From an uncultured Lysobacteraceae bacterium (GTDB lineage Bacteria; Pseudomonadota; Gammaproteobacteria; Xanthomonadales; Xanthomonadaceae): a DNA stretch of 37,800 nt. The stretch covers positions 1-37,800 of the forward strand of contig CAMLLG010000036.1 in the NCBI GenBank assembly GCA_946480825.1, in the 5' to 3' direction. The notes below the pieces were generated by a model that saw only the letters and a list, made by a program, of their open reading frames with translations, made no database searches and was not told where the DNA came from. How positions within the stretch are numbered: position 1 is the stretch's first letter; each line of letters starts with the position of its first letter. Positions 8,304-17,539 of the stretch are shown here, piece by piece. A program made the translations under genes and the position numbers.

Positions 8304-9638
8304 ATGCAGGCCGCACTTCCCGCCCTCGACGACCGCCGATCCGATCGCAGCGGTTCCGGCAAGATCGGTTCGGACACGGTCCGCATCGCCATCATCGGGC
8401 TGGGTTATGTCGGCCTGCCGCTGGCGGCATCGTTCGGCAGGCGCTACCGGGTCGTCGGCTTCGACATCGACGCTCAGCGCGTGGATGAACTGAAGCGCTT
8501 CCACGACCGCACCCTCGAAGCGGGCGAAGCAGAACTGCGCGCCGCCGAAGGCCTGCGCTTCAGCTGCGACCCCGCCGATCTCGACGGCTGCAACGTGTTC
8601 ATCGTGACCGTGCCGACGCCGATCGACGAATACAAGCGCCCCGACCTGCGTCCGCTGGAATCCGCCAGCCGCACCGTCGGCCGCGCGATCCGCTCGGGCG
8701 GCGTCGCCATCTACGAATCCACCGTGTATCCCGGCGCGACCGAGGAAGTCTGCGTGCCGATCGTCGAGCGCGAATCGGGCCTGAAGTTCAACGTCGATTT
8801 CTACGCCGGCTACAGCCCCGAGCGCATCAATCCCGGCGATCACCAGCACCGCCTCGAAACGATCGTGAAGGTCACCTCCGGCTCCACGCCCGAGGTCGCC
8901 GATTTCGTCGACGCGCTGTACGCCAGCATCATCACCGCCGGCACCCACAAGACGTCCAGCATCCGCGTCGCCGAATCGGCGAAGGTGATCGAGAATATCC
9001 AGCGCGACGTCAACATCGCGCTGATCAACGAACTGGCGCTGATCTTCCACCGTCTCGGCATCGACACCCACGAAGTGCTGGCGGCGTCGGGCACCAAATG
9101 GAACTTCCTGCCCTTCAAGCCGGGCCTGGTCGGCGGCCACTGCATCGGCGTCGATCCGTATTACCTCACCCACAAGGCCCAGCAGATCGGCTACCACCCC
9201 GACGTGATCCTCGCCGGCCGCCGCATCAACGACGGCATGGGCCAGCACGTCGCCCAGTGCACGATCAAGGAAATGACCCGCCTCGGCCTGCCGACGGCGA
9301 ACGCGAAGATCCTGGTGCTCGGTCTCGCCTTCAAGGAAAACTGCCCGGATCTGCGCAACACGCGCGTGGTCGACATCCTCGACGAACTGCGCAGCTATCA
9401 CGTCGAGGTCGACGTGCACGATCCCTGGGTCGACGCGCATCTCGCCCACGAGGAATACGGCCTGCAGATGACCGATGCGCCGGCCGAGGGCGCCTACGAC
9501 GCGGTGATCCTGGCCGTGGCGCACCGCGAATTCGCGGCCCTCGGCGCCGAAGGCATCCGCCGCTTCGGCAAGCCCGGCGCGGTGCTGTTCGACGTGAAGG
9601 CGCTGTTGCCGCGGGATGCCGTCGACGGGCGGCTCTGA
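8304..9638 (+). CDS. UDP-N-acetylhexosamine 6-dehydrogenase (TviB/WbpO-like)
   Basis: A 444-residue NAD-dependent dehydrogenase of the UDP-glucose/GDP-mannose dehydrogenase superfamily that makes a uronic acid sugar nucleotide by two oxidation steps. The NAD site is IAIIGLGYVGLPLAASFG near residue 28; GYSPERINPGDH is the substrate strap; GLVGGHCIGVDPYYL holds the catalytic cysteine; LGLAFKENCPDLRNTRV starts the C-terminal domain. The SPERINPGD and GVDPYYL signatures fit the UDP-GlcNAc/UDP-GalNAc branch (TviB, WbpO, WbpA) better than UDP-glucose dehydrogenase, but specificity is inferred. The ~26 residues before the NAD strand are a poorly conserved extension, and a later start is possible. 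A perfect 26-bp inverted repeat begins 10 bases after the stop. Confidence 0.9.
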   Translation: MQAALPALDDRRSDRSGSGKIGSDTVRIAIIGLGYVGLPLAASFGRRYRVVGFDIDAQRVDELKRFHDRTLEAGEAELRAAEGLRFSCDPADLDGCNVFIVTVPTPIDEYKRPDLRPLESASRTVGRAIRSGGVAIYESTVYPGATEEVCVPIVERESGLKFNVDFYAGYSPERINPGDHQHRLETIVKVTSGSTPEVADFVDALYASIITAGTHKTSSIRVAESAKVIENIQRDVNIALINELALIFHRLGIDTHEVLAASGTKWNFLPFKPGLVGGHCIGVDPYYLTHKAQQIGYHPDVILAGRRINDGMGQHVAQCTIKEMTRLGLPTANAKILVLGLAFKENCPDLRNTRVVDILDELRSYHVEVDVHDPWVDAHLAHEEYGLQMTDAPAEGAYDAVILAVAHREFAALGAEGIRRFGKPGAVLFDVKALLPRDAVDGRL

Positions 9639-9648
9639 GCGCTCTACG

Positions 9649-9717
9649 CCGGTAGAGCGGCCTTCAGGCCGCTGCCTCAAGCAAGCCAAATCAGCGGCCT
9701 GAAGGCCGCTCTACCGG
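9649..9717. repeat. Perfect 26-bp inverted repeat, REP-like doublet
   Basis: Two exact complementary 26-base arms (9649-9674 and 9692-9717) flank a 17-base spacer. Each arm starts or ends with CCGGTAGAGCGGCC and itself contains the smaller palindrome GCGGCC-TTCA-GGCCGC, so each arm can fold alone or both can pair. There is no T-run, so it is not a classical terminator. The self-palindromic arms in opposite orientation and the position between two coding regions are typical of extragenic REP/BIME elements, which are common in Xanthomonadaceae. It could protect the 3' end of the dehydrogenase mRNA. Confidence 0.8.
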
Positions 9718-9741
9718 GGCCGGGAAATATGCACGTCCCCC

Positions 9742-9768
9742 TGGACACCCGCTTCACGGTTCTACAAT
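9742..9768 (+). promoter_or_regulatory. Candidate sigma-70 promoter of the UDP-glucuronate epimerase gene
   Basis: TGGACA (9742-9747) and TACAAT (9763-9768) are spaced 15 bp and lie 28 bases before the ATG. Each box matches the consensus at five of six bases, though the spacing is short. It follows the REP-like repeat, which suggests the epimerase can be transcribed on its own. Confidence 0.4.
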
Positions 9769-9795
9769 AGTCGACCGGCCCACTGAGACACCCCC

Positions 9796-10803
9796 ATGCG
9801 CATCCTCGTCACCGGCGCCGCCGGCTTCATCGGTTCCAGGCTCACCGAGCGTCTGATCGCCCGCGGCGATGAAGTGCTGGGCTACGACAACCTCAACGAT
9901 TACTACGATCCTGCGCTGAAGGATGCGCGCCTCGCGCGGCTGACGCCGCTGCCGGGGTTCTCGTTCGTGCGCGCCTCGCTGGAAGACCGCGAGGCGCTGG
10001 AAGCCGCGTTCGACGCCTTCAAACCGCAGCGTGTGGTCAATCTCGCCGCGCAGGCCGGCGTGCGTTATTCGCTGGAGAACCCACTCGCCTACATCGACAG
10101 CAACATCGTCGGCTTCCTCAACATTCTCGAATGCTGCCGCCATCGCGACATCGAGCACCTGGTCTACGCCTCGTCCAGCTCGGTCTACGGCGCCAACCGC
10201 AAACTGCCGTTCGCGGTCGAGGACAGCGTCGACCATCCGGTCAGCCTCTACGCCGCGAGCAAGAAGACCAACGAACTGATGGCGCACACTTACAGCCATC
10301 TCTTCGGCCTGCCCACCACCGGCCTGCGCTTCTTCACCGTCTACGGCCCCTGGGGCCGCCCGGACATGGCGCTGTTCCTGTTCACGCGCAAGATCCTCGC
10401 GGGCGAGCCGATCGACGTGTTCAACCACGGCAAACACACCCGCGATTTCACCTACATCGACGATATCGTCGAGGGCGTGATCCGCACCCTCGACCGCGTG
10501 CCCGGCCCGGACCCGACGTACGACCCGCTGCATCCCAGCCCGGCCACCTCATCGGCCCCGTATCGCGTCTACAACATCGGCAACAACAGCCCGGTGGAAC
10601 TGCTGCGCTACATCGAAGTGCTGGAAGACTGCCTTGGACGCAAGGCCGAAAAACGCCTGCTCCCGCTGCAGCCCGGCGACGTGCCCGACACCTATGCCGA
10701 TGTCGGCGCGCTCACCCGCGACACGGGTTATCAGCCGACCACGCCGGTGGACGTCGGCGTGAAGCGTTTCGTCGAGTGGTATCGCGGGTTTTACGGGGTC
10801 TGA
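9796..10803 (+). CDS. UDP-glucuronate 4-epimerase (NAD-dependent epimerase)
   Basis: A 335-residue extended SDR protein. It begins [16 protein letters not shown] (NAD loop), has [13 protein letters not shown], the segment that marks the UDP-glucuronate 4-epimerase/CapI-LspL group, then [20 protein letters not shown] and YAASKKTNE (active-site serine, tyrosine, lysine), [14 protein letters not shown] and [12 protein letters not shown]. The reaction inverts C4 of UDP-glucuronate to give UDP-galacturonate for capsule or LPS. Length is typical. It is the third sugar-nucleotide gene in this stretch but no glycosyltransferase or polymer-export gene lies in the window. It ends 30 bases from a convergent hydrolase gene. 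Confidence 0.9.
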   Translation: MRILVTGAAGFIGSRLTERLIARGDEVLGYDNLNDYYDPALKDARLARLTPLPGFSFVRASLEDREALEAAFDAFKPQRVVNLAAQAGVRYSLENPLAYIDSNIVGFLNILECCRHRDIEHLVYASSSSVYGANRKLPFAVEDSVDHPVSLYAASKKTNELMAHTYSHLFGLPTTGLRFFTVYGPWGRPDMALFLFTRKILAGEPIDVFNHGKHTRDFTYIDDIVEGVIRTLDRVPGPDPTYDPLHPSPATSSAPYRVYNIGNNSPVELLRYIEVLEDCLGRKAEKRLLPLQPGDVPDTYADVGALTRDTGYQPTTPVDVGVKRFVEWYRGFYGV

Positions 10804-10833
10804 TGTCGGCGCGCGTCGGCGCGACCGATTCTC

Positions 10834-11703
10834 TCAGCCGCGCAGGAATTCCAGCGCCACCGCATTGAATTGTTCCGACTGTTCGTCGTTGGGCACATGC
10901 CCGGCCTTGTCGATGATTTCCAGGCGCGAACCCGGCAGCAGGCGGTGCATCTCCTCGCCGCAGCGCAGCGGGATCGCCTTGTCCTGCCGGCCCCAGACGA
11001 TCAGGGTCGGCACGTCCATCGTGCCGAGACGGCGGATTTCGTCGCCGAGTTTGTCGAAGAAATCGTTGCGCTGGACGCGCAGCCCGACCTGGTTGCTGCC
11101 CGCGATCTTCTGCGTGCGCGTGACCCGCTCGAAATAGTCGTCGGTGACCCGCGACTTGTCGTGGATGAAGATGTCCTTCAGCGCGACCTTGCGGATGGCG
11201 TCGGTCTTGAGCCCGACGAAGAATTCGCCGATGCCCGGCAGATTGAAGAATCGCGCCATCGCGGGCATCGGATTGGGGAGACCGGCGGCATCGACCAGCA
11301 CCAGCTTGTCGACGCGCTCGCGATGCTCGATGGCGAACTTGATCGCGGTGCCCGCCCCCATCGACTGCCCCATCAGCGACGCGCGGGAAATGCCCATCGC
11401 ATCCATGAACAGCCGCAGTTGTTCGGCGTACAGCGGATATCCGTAATCGAGCGGCTCGCGGGTGCTGTAGCCCATGCCCCAGAGGTCGTAGGCGTAGACC
11501 TTGAAGTGGCGCGCCAGCGCGTCGATGTTCTGTGCCCACATGAACGTGTGGTAGAAGAACCCGTGCAGCAGGATCAACGGCGGGCCCTCGCCCTTCTCGA
11601 TGTAATGGGTCTTGCGGCCGCCGAGGTCGATAAACCGGCCCTCCGCGTGGCGTTCCGCCCACTGTTCGAGCGGCTGGCTGCTCCATGGCACGAAATCAGG
11701 CAT
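10834..11703 (-). CDS. Alpha/beta fold hydrolase
   Basis: A 289-residue hydrolase of the haloalkane-dehalogenase/epoxide-hydrolase-like class. LILLHGFFYHTFMW carries the HG oxyanion motif, YDLWGMGYS the strand turn, LMGQSMGAGTA the nucleophile serine, IVWGRQDKAIP the acid, and DKAGHVPNDEQ the histidine, all in the correct order. There is no signal peptide, so it acts in the cytoplasm. The substrate is unknown. It stands alone, convergent with the epimerase gene and divergent from the lipoprotein gene at 11933. The MPDFVPW start is supported by its position and the absence of a better upstream start. Confidence 0.88.
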   Translation of the reverse strand: MPDFVPWSSQPLEQWAERHAEGRFIDLGGRKTHYIEKGEGPPLILLHGFFYHTFMWAQNIDALARHFKVYAYDLWGMGYSTREPLDYGYPLYAEQLRLFMDAMGISRASLMGQSMGAGTAIKFAIEHRERVDKLVLVDAAGLPNPMPAMARFFNLPGIGEFFVGLKTDAIRKVALKDIFIHDKSRVTDDYFERVTRTQKIAGSNQVGLRVQRNDFFDKLGDEIRRLGTMDVPTLIVWGRQDKAIPLRCGEEMHRLLPGSRLEIIDKAGHVPNDEQSEQFNAVALEFLRG

Positions 11704-11932
11704 GTCCCTTTCCTGTGTGACGATTCAAAGACGATGTGAAACGCATGCGGCGACGCCCCGCCCGGCTGCGCCGGCAAAGCTTACCCCGGATCGCGGCGGG
11801 GGCGATACCTGGGGCCACCGGCCACATTGCCGCGGGATGATCGCGCGCAGTATTGAAACGGCTCCGCACCCGGTGACAGAATCGATGATGGGTCGAGACC
11901 ATCCTGCGCAACGAAAAGAGAACCCTGCCGCC

Positions 11933-13150
11933 ATGCGACCGGCAGCGCACGCCACACGCAGGCTGGGGGCGGTGCTGCTCGCCGCCGTCGCGACGCTCTC
12001 CGCCGCCTGCGGCCGGATGCCGCCGCCTGTCCCCGAGCTGTGGGAGCGCAGTCGATACGAGAAGATCTTCGCGGAGATCGACCGCGCGGAAACCATCGCG
12101 GACCCGGTCCAGCGCTGCCGCGAGTATCCCTCATTGCCGCATATCGCATGGCCGCAGCCGCTGGTCGAAGCGCTGTGCCTCGACAACCAGACGCCGATCA
12201 TGAAGGTGGAAGCGCTCAAGGACGGGATCGATCGCGGCGAATGGCAGGCGCTGCACGATCGTTATGCCGGCTACCTGCAGCGTCATCATGCCGGCGAAGA
12301 CCCGGAACTGCTGCTGTATCGGGTCTTTTTCCTGCGCAGCTGGAAGACGCCCGAAGAAATGGACGACTACACCGGACGGTGGGTGTCGGCGGTGCCCGAC
12401 GATCCGTTCGCGAACACCGAACGCGGGGTCGCATTGACCAACATGGCCTGGAACGCACGCGATCAGGACGGCGCCGAGACGCAGGTGCGGGACCATGCGG
12501 CGCGCGCCGAAACGCATCTTCGCAAAGCCATCGAGCGGGAACCGCGGTTGCTCACCGCCTACCTTTATCTGATCGATGTGCATGTCCTTCAGGACCGCCG
12601 CGATGCGATCCCCGCGACCGTGCAGGCCGCGCTGCGGCAATCGCCGAGCAGTTTCTACATCCGCGAGGCGGCGGCAGGGTATCTGCACGGCCGATGGGGC
12701 GGATCGCCGCGGCAGTTGTACGGCATGGCGCTCGGCGCCGAAACGCAGCTCGGCCGCAATCCCCGGCTCGCGCTGCTGGCGACCCGCACCGGCCGCGAGA
12801 TCGCCGACCGTCATTCCGAGAAGCATCGCGATCGGATGGCGCTGTGGGCGTATCGGGCCGCGCTCGCGCACGGCCCCGAACACGAAACCCTCCTCAACGC
12901 CGGGTTCACCGCATCGGAACTGGAGTACTACGCAGAGAAGATCATGTATCTGAGCCAGGACATCCGCTTCAACCGCACGCCGAAGGACGCCCGCATCCGC
13001 CGCGGCCTGCTGTGGGAGTGGGACGGCAAGTTCGAGCGCGCCCTGCGCGATTTCCGCGCCGCCGCGGCGCTGGACCCGAACGATACATGGACGGCCAACA
13101 AGATCGCGGAGATCGAAGCGCGCATGCGGCCGACGACGACCGCGCGCTGA
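11933..13150 (+). CDS. Lipoprotein of unknown function (DUF4034-like, TPR-like helices)
   Basis: A 405-residue exported lipoprotein: residues 1-25 form a lipoprotein signal ending in LSAAC with the lipidated cysteine at 26. The body is almost entirely helical, with acidic/basic pairs and repeats that read like TPR units, for example [23 protein letters not shown] near the C-terminus (shown here as [16 protein letters not shown]). The middle, with [13 protein letters not shown] and [20 protein letters not shown], resembles the DUF4034 proteins found in gammaproteobacteria; that assignment is from memory and tentative. ATG 11933 gives the signal peptide directly; an in-frame ATG at 11885 would add 16 residues. 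No operon partner is evident. Confidence 0.7.
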   Translation: MRPAAHATRRLGAVLLAAVATLSAACGRMPPPVPELWERSRYEKIFAEIDRAETIADPVQRCREYPSLPHIAWPQPLVEALCLDNQTPIMKVEALKDGIDRGEWQALHDRYAGYLQRHHAGEDPELLLYRVFFLRSWKTPEEMDDYTGRWVSAVPDDPFANTERGVALTNMAWNARDQDGAETQVRDHAARAETHLRKAIEREPRLLTAYLYLIDVHVLQDRRDAIPATVQAALRQSPSSFYIREAAAGYLHGRWGGSPRQLYGMALGAETQLGRNPRLALLATRTGREIADRHSEKHRDRMALWAYRAALAHGPEHETLLNAGFTASELEYYAEKIMYLSQDIRFNRTPKDARIRRGLLWEWDGKFERALRDFRAAAALDPNDTWTANKIAEIEARMRPTTTAR

Positions 13151-13219
13151 GCCCGAGGCCCGGCGTCCCGAGACAACCCTTGGAATCGCCCGACACGGGT
13201 TCGGCCGGATCCGGATCTG

Positions 13220-13264
13220 TCGCGCGTCCTGCACGCGCGCCTCCTGCATGCGCGCGTCCTGCAC
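13220..13264. repeat. Three tandem 15-bp units
   Basis: Three near-identical 15-base units follow one another: TCGCGCGTCCTGCAC, GCGCGCCTCCTGCAT and GCGCGCGTCCTGCAC. They lie in the 284-bp spacer between the DUF4034-like gene and endonuclease V, where I see no gene. Such short repeats can vary in copy number by slippage. No function is evident. Confidence 0.7.
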
Positions 13265-13434
13265 GGCTCGATGGGTCACGATGGCAGCCTTCGGGCCTGA
13301 GCCTGGGCGCACACCGCAGCCGAGGGGGATCGTCGCGCAAATCGATCTTCGCGGGCATCGCTCGTAACGGAACGGGAGCGGAACATCCCGCAGCCGCAGT
13401 GTGGCTTCACGCCACCGGACCGGCACAATGCGAT

Positions 13435-14157
13435 ATGGACGAACACTCCGGACGCGAAATCATTCGAAGCGCGGCGACCGCGACATTCGACGGCTGGGAC
13501 GGCAGCATCGCCGGCGCGCGCGCGCTGCAGGCGCGACTGGCGACACGAGTGTCGCTGCGGGACGATTTCCTCTCGCCGCCGCGATCGATCGCCGGCTTCG
13601 ACGTGGGTTTCGAGGACGGCGGCGCCATCACCCGCGCCGCGGCGGTCCTGCTCGACGGCGAAACCGGCAAGGTCCTCCATGCGTGCGTCGCACGCCTGCC
13701 GACATCGATGCCTTACGTGCCCGGGCTGCTGTCCTTCCGCGAACTGCCGGCGCTGCTGGAAGCGTTGGCGCGATTGCCGCAGGCGCCGGACCTGGCGTTC
13801 GTGGACGGCCAAGGCATCGCCCATCCGCGGCGGCTCGGAATCGCCGCGCATTTCGGGGTGATCGCGGATCTGCCCTGCATCGGCGTTGCGAAAAAAATCC
13901 TGGTCGGCAAGCCCGATGACGATCTGCCGGACGTGCGCGGCGCGCGGGTGCCGCTCCGGCATCGCGGCGAGCAGATCGGGTGGCTGCTGCGCAGCAAGTT
14001 GCGCTGCCTGCCGCTGGTGGTTTCGCCGGGCCACCGCGTGGCGATGGACACCGCGGTCGATCTGACGATGCGTCAGGTCGGCCGTTATCGCCTGCCGGAA
14101 CCCACGCGCCAGGCCGATACCCTCGCCTCGCGACGGCCCGGGGCGACGTCGGCCTGA
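13435..14157 (+). CDS. nfi: Endonuclease V (deoxyinosine 3'-endonuclease)
   Basis: A 240-residue repair nuclease that cuts one phosphodiester beyond deoxyinosine. The catalytic metal ligands are visible in the usual places: [12 protein letters not shown] with Asp56, [14 protein letters not shown] with the glutamate and wedge segment PYVPG, and [16 protein letters not shown] with the second aspartate; GVAKKILVG supplies the conserved lysines. Length matches E. coli Nfi plus a short N-terminal extension. The frame is open far upstream, but family similarity begins only near residue 22, and ATG 13435 is the nearest plausible start. It is followed 87 bases later by a GlpQ-like lipoprotein gene with no functional link. 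Confidence 0.93.
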   Translation: MDEHSGREIIRSAATATFDGWDGSIAGARALQARLATRVSLRDDFLSPPRSIAGFDVGFEDGGAITRAAAVLLDGETGKVLHACVARLPTSMPYVPGLLSFRELPALLEALARLPQAPDLAFVDGQGIAHPRRLGIAAHFGVIADLPCIGVAKKILVGKPDDDLPDVRGARVPLRHRGEQIGWLLRSKLRCLPLVVSPGHRVAMDTAVDLTMRQVGRYRLPEPTRQADTLASRRPGATSA

Positions 14158-14244
14158 GCGATCGACCCGGCCCCGCTGCCATCGTTCTGTCGCGACAGCG
14201 AGGCATGCTTGGGGATGCACGCCACGAACGTCGGGAAACAACGC

Positions 14245-15375
14245 ATGCAGTGCCTCGCCAGGATCAACGCTGTCATCGATTCCGCGATCCCCAATGCCAA
14301 GGTCATCGCCGTCGCGTTCATCGTCGCGCTCTCCATGGCAGCATGCGTCTTCCCTCCAACGCCGACGGAGCCAACACGGATGCCCGCGTCCCCCGCCCTC
14401 GTCATCGGCCATCGCGGCGCCAGCGCACTGCGTCCGGAGCACACGCTGGAGGCCTATCGGAAGGCGATCGAGGATGGCGCCGATCTGATCGAACCGGATC
14501 TGGTCAGCACCCGCGACGGCGTGCTGGTGGCGCGACACGAGAACGAGATCTCCGGCACGACCGACGTCGCGGAGCGTCCGGAATTCGCCGAACGCCGGAC
14601 CACGAAAATCATCGATGGCGAGCGCACGACCGGCTGGTTCACGGAGGACTTCAGCCTCGCGGAACTCAGGACACTGCGCGCCCGCGAGCGTCTGCCGCAA
14701 CTGCGCGGGACGGCCTACGACGGCCGTTTCGCGATTCCGACGCTGGAGGAGATCATCGCCCTCGCCGCGGACGCCTCGGCGCAGCGCGGGCGGCTCATCG
14801 GCCTGGCGCCGGAGATCAAGCACCCGACCTATTTCGCGGGCATCGACCTGGCGATGGAAGACAGGCTGCTCGCGGCGCTGCGCGCGCATCCGCACACGCG
14901 CACCGCGCCGGTGGTCATCCAATCCTTCGAGACCGCGAATCTGCGCGCGCTGCGCGGCAGGATCGAGCGCGGCGGCAACGTCCGTCTGCTGCAGTTGCTG
15001 GGCAGCCCGGGCGAACGCCCGTACGACGCGGTGGCGGCCGGCGGGTCCACGCACTACCGCGACCTGATGCGGGCCGAGGGACTGCGCGACATCGCGACCT
15101 ACGCCGACGCCATCGGCCCGGCCTACCGCGATCTCGCTCCGGCCGACGGCCGCAGCCGGCTGATCGAAGACGCGCATGCGGCCGATCTGCAGGTGATCGT
15201 CTACACCTTCCGCCCCGAGAATCATTTCCTCGGGGATCACGCCGGCGACGGCGGCCCGGCCGCGCGTCACGAGGCCGGTTCGATCCGCCAGATCCGCGAA
15301 TATCTCGCGCTCGGCATCGATGGCTTTTTCACCGACGATCCGGCCCTCGGACGTCGTGCGGTCGACGTGGACTGA
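14245..15375 (+). CDS. Glycerophosphodiester phosphodiesterase, lipoprotein form
   Basis: A 376-residue GlpQ-type enzyme splitting glycerophosphodiesters into glycerol-3-phosphate and an alcohol. GHRGASALRPEHTLEAY carries the first catalytic histidine and arginine; LIEPDLVSTRDGVLVARHE the metal-binding Glu/Asp and the second histidine; EIKHPTYF, VIQSFE and GIDGFFTDDP follow in the normal GDPD order. The N-terminus is a lipoprotein signal ending LSMAAC with the cysteine at position 34, so the protein is membrane-anchored outside the cytoplasm. ATG 14245 gives the best signal; ATG 14215 or TTG 14209 would add about ten residues. The periplasmic site and absence of a glpT gene fit phospholipid-breakdown scavenging. 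Confidence 0.9.
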   Translation: MQCLARINAVIDSAIPNAKVIAVAFIVALSMAACVFPPTPTEPTRMPASPALVIGHRGASALRPEHTLEAYRKAIEDGADLIEPDLVSTRDGVLVARHENEISGTTDVAERPEFAERRTTKIIDGERTTGWFTEDFSLAELRTLRARERLPQLRGTAYDGRFAIPTLEEIIALAADASAQRGRLIGLAPEIKHPTYFAGIDLAMEDRLLAALRAHPHTRTAPVVIQSFETANLRALRGRIERGGNVRLLQLLGSPGERPYDAVAAGGSTHYRDLMRAEGLRDIATYADAIGPAYRDLAPADGRSRLIEDAHAADLQVIVYTFRPENHFLGDHAGDGGPAARHEAGSIRQIREYLALGIDGFFTDDPALGRRAVDVD

Positions 15376-15476
15376 TCGGCGACGACGTCTCCGGCCGTAC
15401 TGCAAACGAACCCATGCGGCATGCGGCCGCGGATGAGGTGTAAAGTCGACGGACCCTCACCAACGCCGCGCCGCGC

Positions 15477-16340
15477 ATGCCTTCGCGCCAATACGTTCTC
15501 ACCTTCTCCTGCCCGGACCGGCCGGGCATCGTCAACGCGGTCTCCGGCCATCTGTTCGGGCATGGCGCGAACATCCTCGAATCGCAGCAGTACAGCGACC
15601 CGGAAACCGAGCGTTTCTTCATGCGCACGGTCTTCGCGCTGGTGGAAGCGGGGGCATCGTTCGAGGCCCTGCGCGACACCTTCGCGGTGCCGGCCGGTCG
15701 CTTCGACATGCAATGGAGCATGCGCGACCGCGGCGAACGCCGCCGCGTGCTGCTGATGGCCTCCAGATTCGACCACTGCCTGGCCGACGTGCTGTATCGG
15801 TGGCGCATCGGCGAGTTGCCGATGGACATCGTCGCGATCGTCTCCAATCACCCGCGGGAAACCTACCGCCACCTGGATTTCGAAGGCATTCCCTTCCACC
15901 ATCTCCCGGTGACGCCGGAACGGAAGGCGGAACAGGAAGCGCGGCTGTGGGCGCTGATCGAACAGACGCGAACCGAACTCGTGGTGCTGGCCCGCTACAT
16001 GCAGGTGCTTTCGAACGATCTGACCGAAAAGCTCGCCGGCCGCTGCATCAACATCCACCACTCGTTCCTGCCCAGTTTCAAGGGCGCGAAGCCGTACCAC
16101 AGCGCCCATGCGCGCGGAGTGAAACTGATCGGCGCGACCGCGCATTTCGTCACCGCCGATCTCGACGAGGGTCCGATCATCGAACAGGACACCCAGCGCG
16201 TGAGCCATCACGACACGCCAGCGGACCTGATCCGCATCGGACGCGATATCGAACGACGCGTGCTGGCGCAGGCGCTGCGCTGCTGGCTGGACGATCGCCT
16301 GCTGCTCAATGGTCAGCGGACGGTGGTGTTCTCGGTGTGA
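15477..16340 (+). CDS. purU: Formyltetrahydrofolate deformylase PurU
   Basis: A 287-residue enzyme that hydrolyses 10-formyl-THF to formate and THF. The first ~85 residues are an ACT domain ([19 protein letters not shown]... with [13 protein letters not shown]); the rest is the formyltransferase fold with [23 protein letters not shown], the catalytic [17 protein letters not shown] and [19 protein letters not shown]. Asparagine, histidine and aspartate of the active site are all present, so it should be active. Length is normal. It stands alone between convergent neighbours. Confidence 0.95.
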   Translation: MPSRQYVLTFSCPDRPGIVNAVSGHLFGHGANILESQQYSDPETERFFMRTVFALVEAGASFEALRDTFAVPAGRFDMQWSMRDRGERRRVLLMASRFDHCLADVLYRWRIGELPMDIVAIVSNHPRETYRHLDFEGIPFHHLPVTPERKAEQEARLWALIEQTRTELVVLARYMQVLSNDLTEKLAGRCINIHHSFLPSFKGAKPYHSAHARGVKLIGATAHFVTADLDEGPIIEQDTQRVSHHDTPADLIRIGRDIERRVLAQALRCWLDDRLLLNGQRTVVFSV

Positions 16341-16379
16341 TCGCCGGCGCGATCGATCCGCGCTCTCGCGGGTCAGGCC

Positions 16380-16910
16380 TTACTCGGCGAGCCGATGATC
16401 GTAGCTGATCACCCGCGCGAGCTTCCACTCGCCGTCGATCTGACGCCAGACATCGATGAATTTTCCGCTTTCGGTGAGTCTGTCGGCCTGGCCGGGTCGC
16501 AGCGCGAAGAAGCGGTGCTCACCCATCTGCATCGCGCCGTATCCGTTCAGCACGTGCACGGTCATCGTGCCTTCGATCAATTCGCGGCGTGCGCGGAAAT
16601 TCCGTCCCGTCTTCTGCGCCTCGCAGTTGTCGCGCATGCCCTGCATGAACTTCGCGCCGGAATCGGCGGTCTGTCCCCACTTGTCGTGGACGAACTCGAA
16701 ATCGTCGGCGATCAGCGAGGCGAGCAGATCGAGCTTGCAACCGAAGACCGCCTCGAACAATTGCCGATCCTTTTCCAGCAGCGTGGCGATCAGTTCCGGC
16801 GATGCCGGCGGCGCGCCGGGCGTGAGGCTAATGTTGGTGGCTGGCGGTTCGGCCGCCTGCGCGGCGAAACAGACCAGCGAGGCCAGGAGAACGCTCGGCA
16901 TGCGGCACAT
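16380..16910 (-). CDS. Secreted NTF2-like (DUF4440/SnoaL-type) protein
   Basis: A 176-residue protein with a signal peptide (MCRMPSVLLASLVCFAAQAA, cleavage near residue 20). The mature part starts with a helix and then KDRQLFEAVFGCKLDLLASLIADDFEFVHDKWG (read here as LLASLIADDFEFVHDKWG), the layout of small NTF2-fold proteins of the DUF4440/SnoaL-like group: helix, acidic pair, strand, and later WRQIDGEWKLARVISYDH as the closing strands. Members bind small molecules or act as enzymes or inhibitors; no catalytic role can be read here. A start at 16901 is also possible. It follows the monooxygenase gene by 49 bases on the same strand and may be cotranscribed. Confidence 0.75.
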   Translation of the reverse strand: MCRMPSVLLASLVCFAAQAAEPPATNISLTPGAPPASPELIATLLEKDRQLFEAVFGCKLDLLASLIADDFEFVHDKWGQTADSGAKFMQGMRDNCEAQKTGRNFRARRELIEGTMTVHVLNGYGAMQMGEHRFFALRPGQADRLTESGKFIDVWRQIDGEWKLARVISYDHRLAE

Positions 16911-16959
16911 GGGCGGATTCCGGAACGATGTCGACGCATCATAATCCGGTGGCTGTTGC

Positions 16960-17256
16960 TCAGATCGACAGGCCGTGTCCGCCCACCGGCTCGGTGACGA
17001 TGTGGGTATCGAAGCCGGCGATGATCGGCCGCGCCTTGGCGATCGCCGCCTGCACCTGCGGCAGCGACAGCGAGGCCTTGTGATGCTCGGCGCTGTCCCA
17101 GACCTCGGTGATCCACACCGCATCGGCATCCGCCGGGTCGCGGGCGACGACATAGCTCAGACAGCCCGGCATGCCGCCGATGCCTTCGAGAAGAATCGCG
17201 ATCAGCGCATCCCGCTGGCCGGGAACCGCCGTCATCTTGCCGATCAGACCGTGCAT
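16960..17256 (-). CDS. ABM-domain monooxygenase (YgiN-like putative quinol monooxygenase)
   Basis: A 98-residue single-domain protein of the antibiotic-biosynthesis-monooxygenase (ABM) group, a dimeric ferredoxin-like fold. GLIGKMTAVPGQRDALIAIL starts the first strand and helix, PGCLSYVVARDPADADAVWITEVW the next two strands (shortened here to CLSYVVARDPADADAVW), and HHKASLSLPQVQAAIAK the last helix. Family members oxidise quinols or small aromatics without cofactor; the substrate is unknown. It lies downstream of recA on the same strand, but a strong terminator separates the two. Confidence 0.85.
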   Translation of the reverse strand: MHGLIGKMTAVPGQRDALIAILLEGIGGMPGCLSYVVARDPADADAVWITEVWDSAEHHKASLSLPQVQAAIAKARPIIAGFDTHIVTEPVGGHGLSI

Positions 17257-17314
17257 CGCAGGGACTCCATGGATTGCCGCATGAACAGCATGCGGCCTCG
17301 AATCATTGAAACGA

Positions 17315-17356
17315 CAAAAAATCGCCGGGAAATCCAGTCCCTTGGATTTCCCGGCG
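17315..17356 (-). terminator. Rho-independent terminator downstream of recA
   Basis: On the minus strand a perfect 14-bp stem (17343-17356 pairing with 17323-17336) with a 6-base loop is followed by six T residues (A-run at 17316-17321 on the plus strand). This is the strongest intrinsic terminator in the window and should end the pncC-lexA-recA transcripts before the ABM monooxygenase gene. Confidence 0.9.
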
Positions 17357-17467
17357 AGCGCGGCGCCGCCGGCGAGCGGTGTCGCAATGCGGTCCGGGTT
17401 TGGGGCCCCGGGCCACCGACGCGTCTTCCGTATCGCGTCGTATTCATCGCCTTGCGAGAGTGCGTCA

Positions 17468-17507
17468 GGGGCGGGCCGTTCACTGACGAGGTTTCCGGGC
17501 CCGCCCC
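17468..17507 (-). other. GC-rich hairpin just after recA
   Basis: A 10-bp perfect stem GGGGCGGGCC/GGCCCGCCCC (17468-17477 and 17498-17507) with a 20-base loop lies 33 bases past the recA stop on the minus strand. It has no T-run. It may stabilise the 3' end of the recA mRNA. The rest of the 283-bp spacer, between this hairpin, the terminator at 17315-17356 and the next gene, shows no gene. Confidence 0.5.
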
Positions 17508-17539
17508 GTCGGCATCAATCGGTGAGCGGTTCGCGCCGA

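Noticed and set aside
12040..13434. Long in-frame extension upstream of endonuclease V
   Set aside because: The open frame runs through the DUF4034-like gene in another frame. Family similarity to Nfi starts only after 13435, so this is not a fusion.
17257..17539. A degraded recX in the spacer after recA
   Set aside because: The translated frames show no RecX-like helical repeats, and the space is filled by hairpins.
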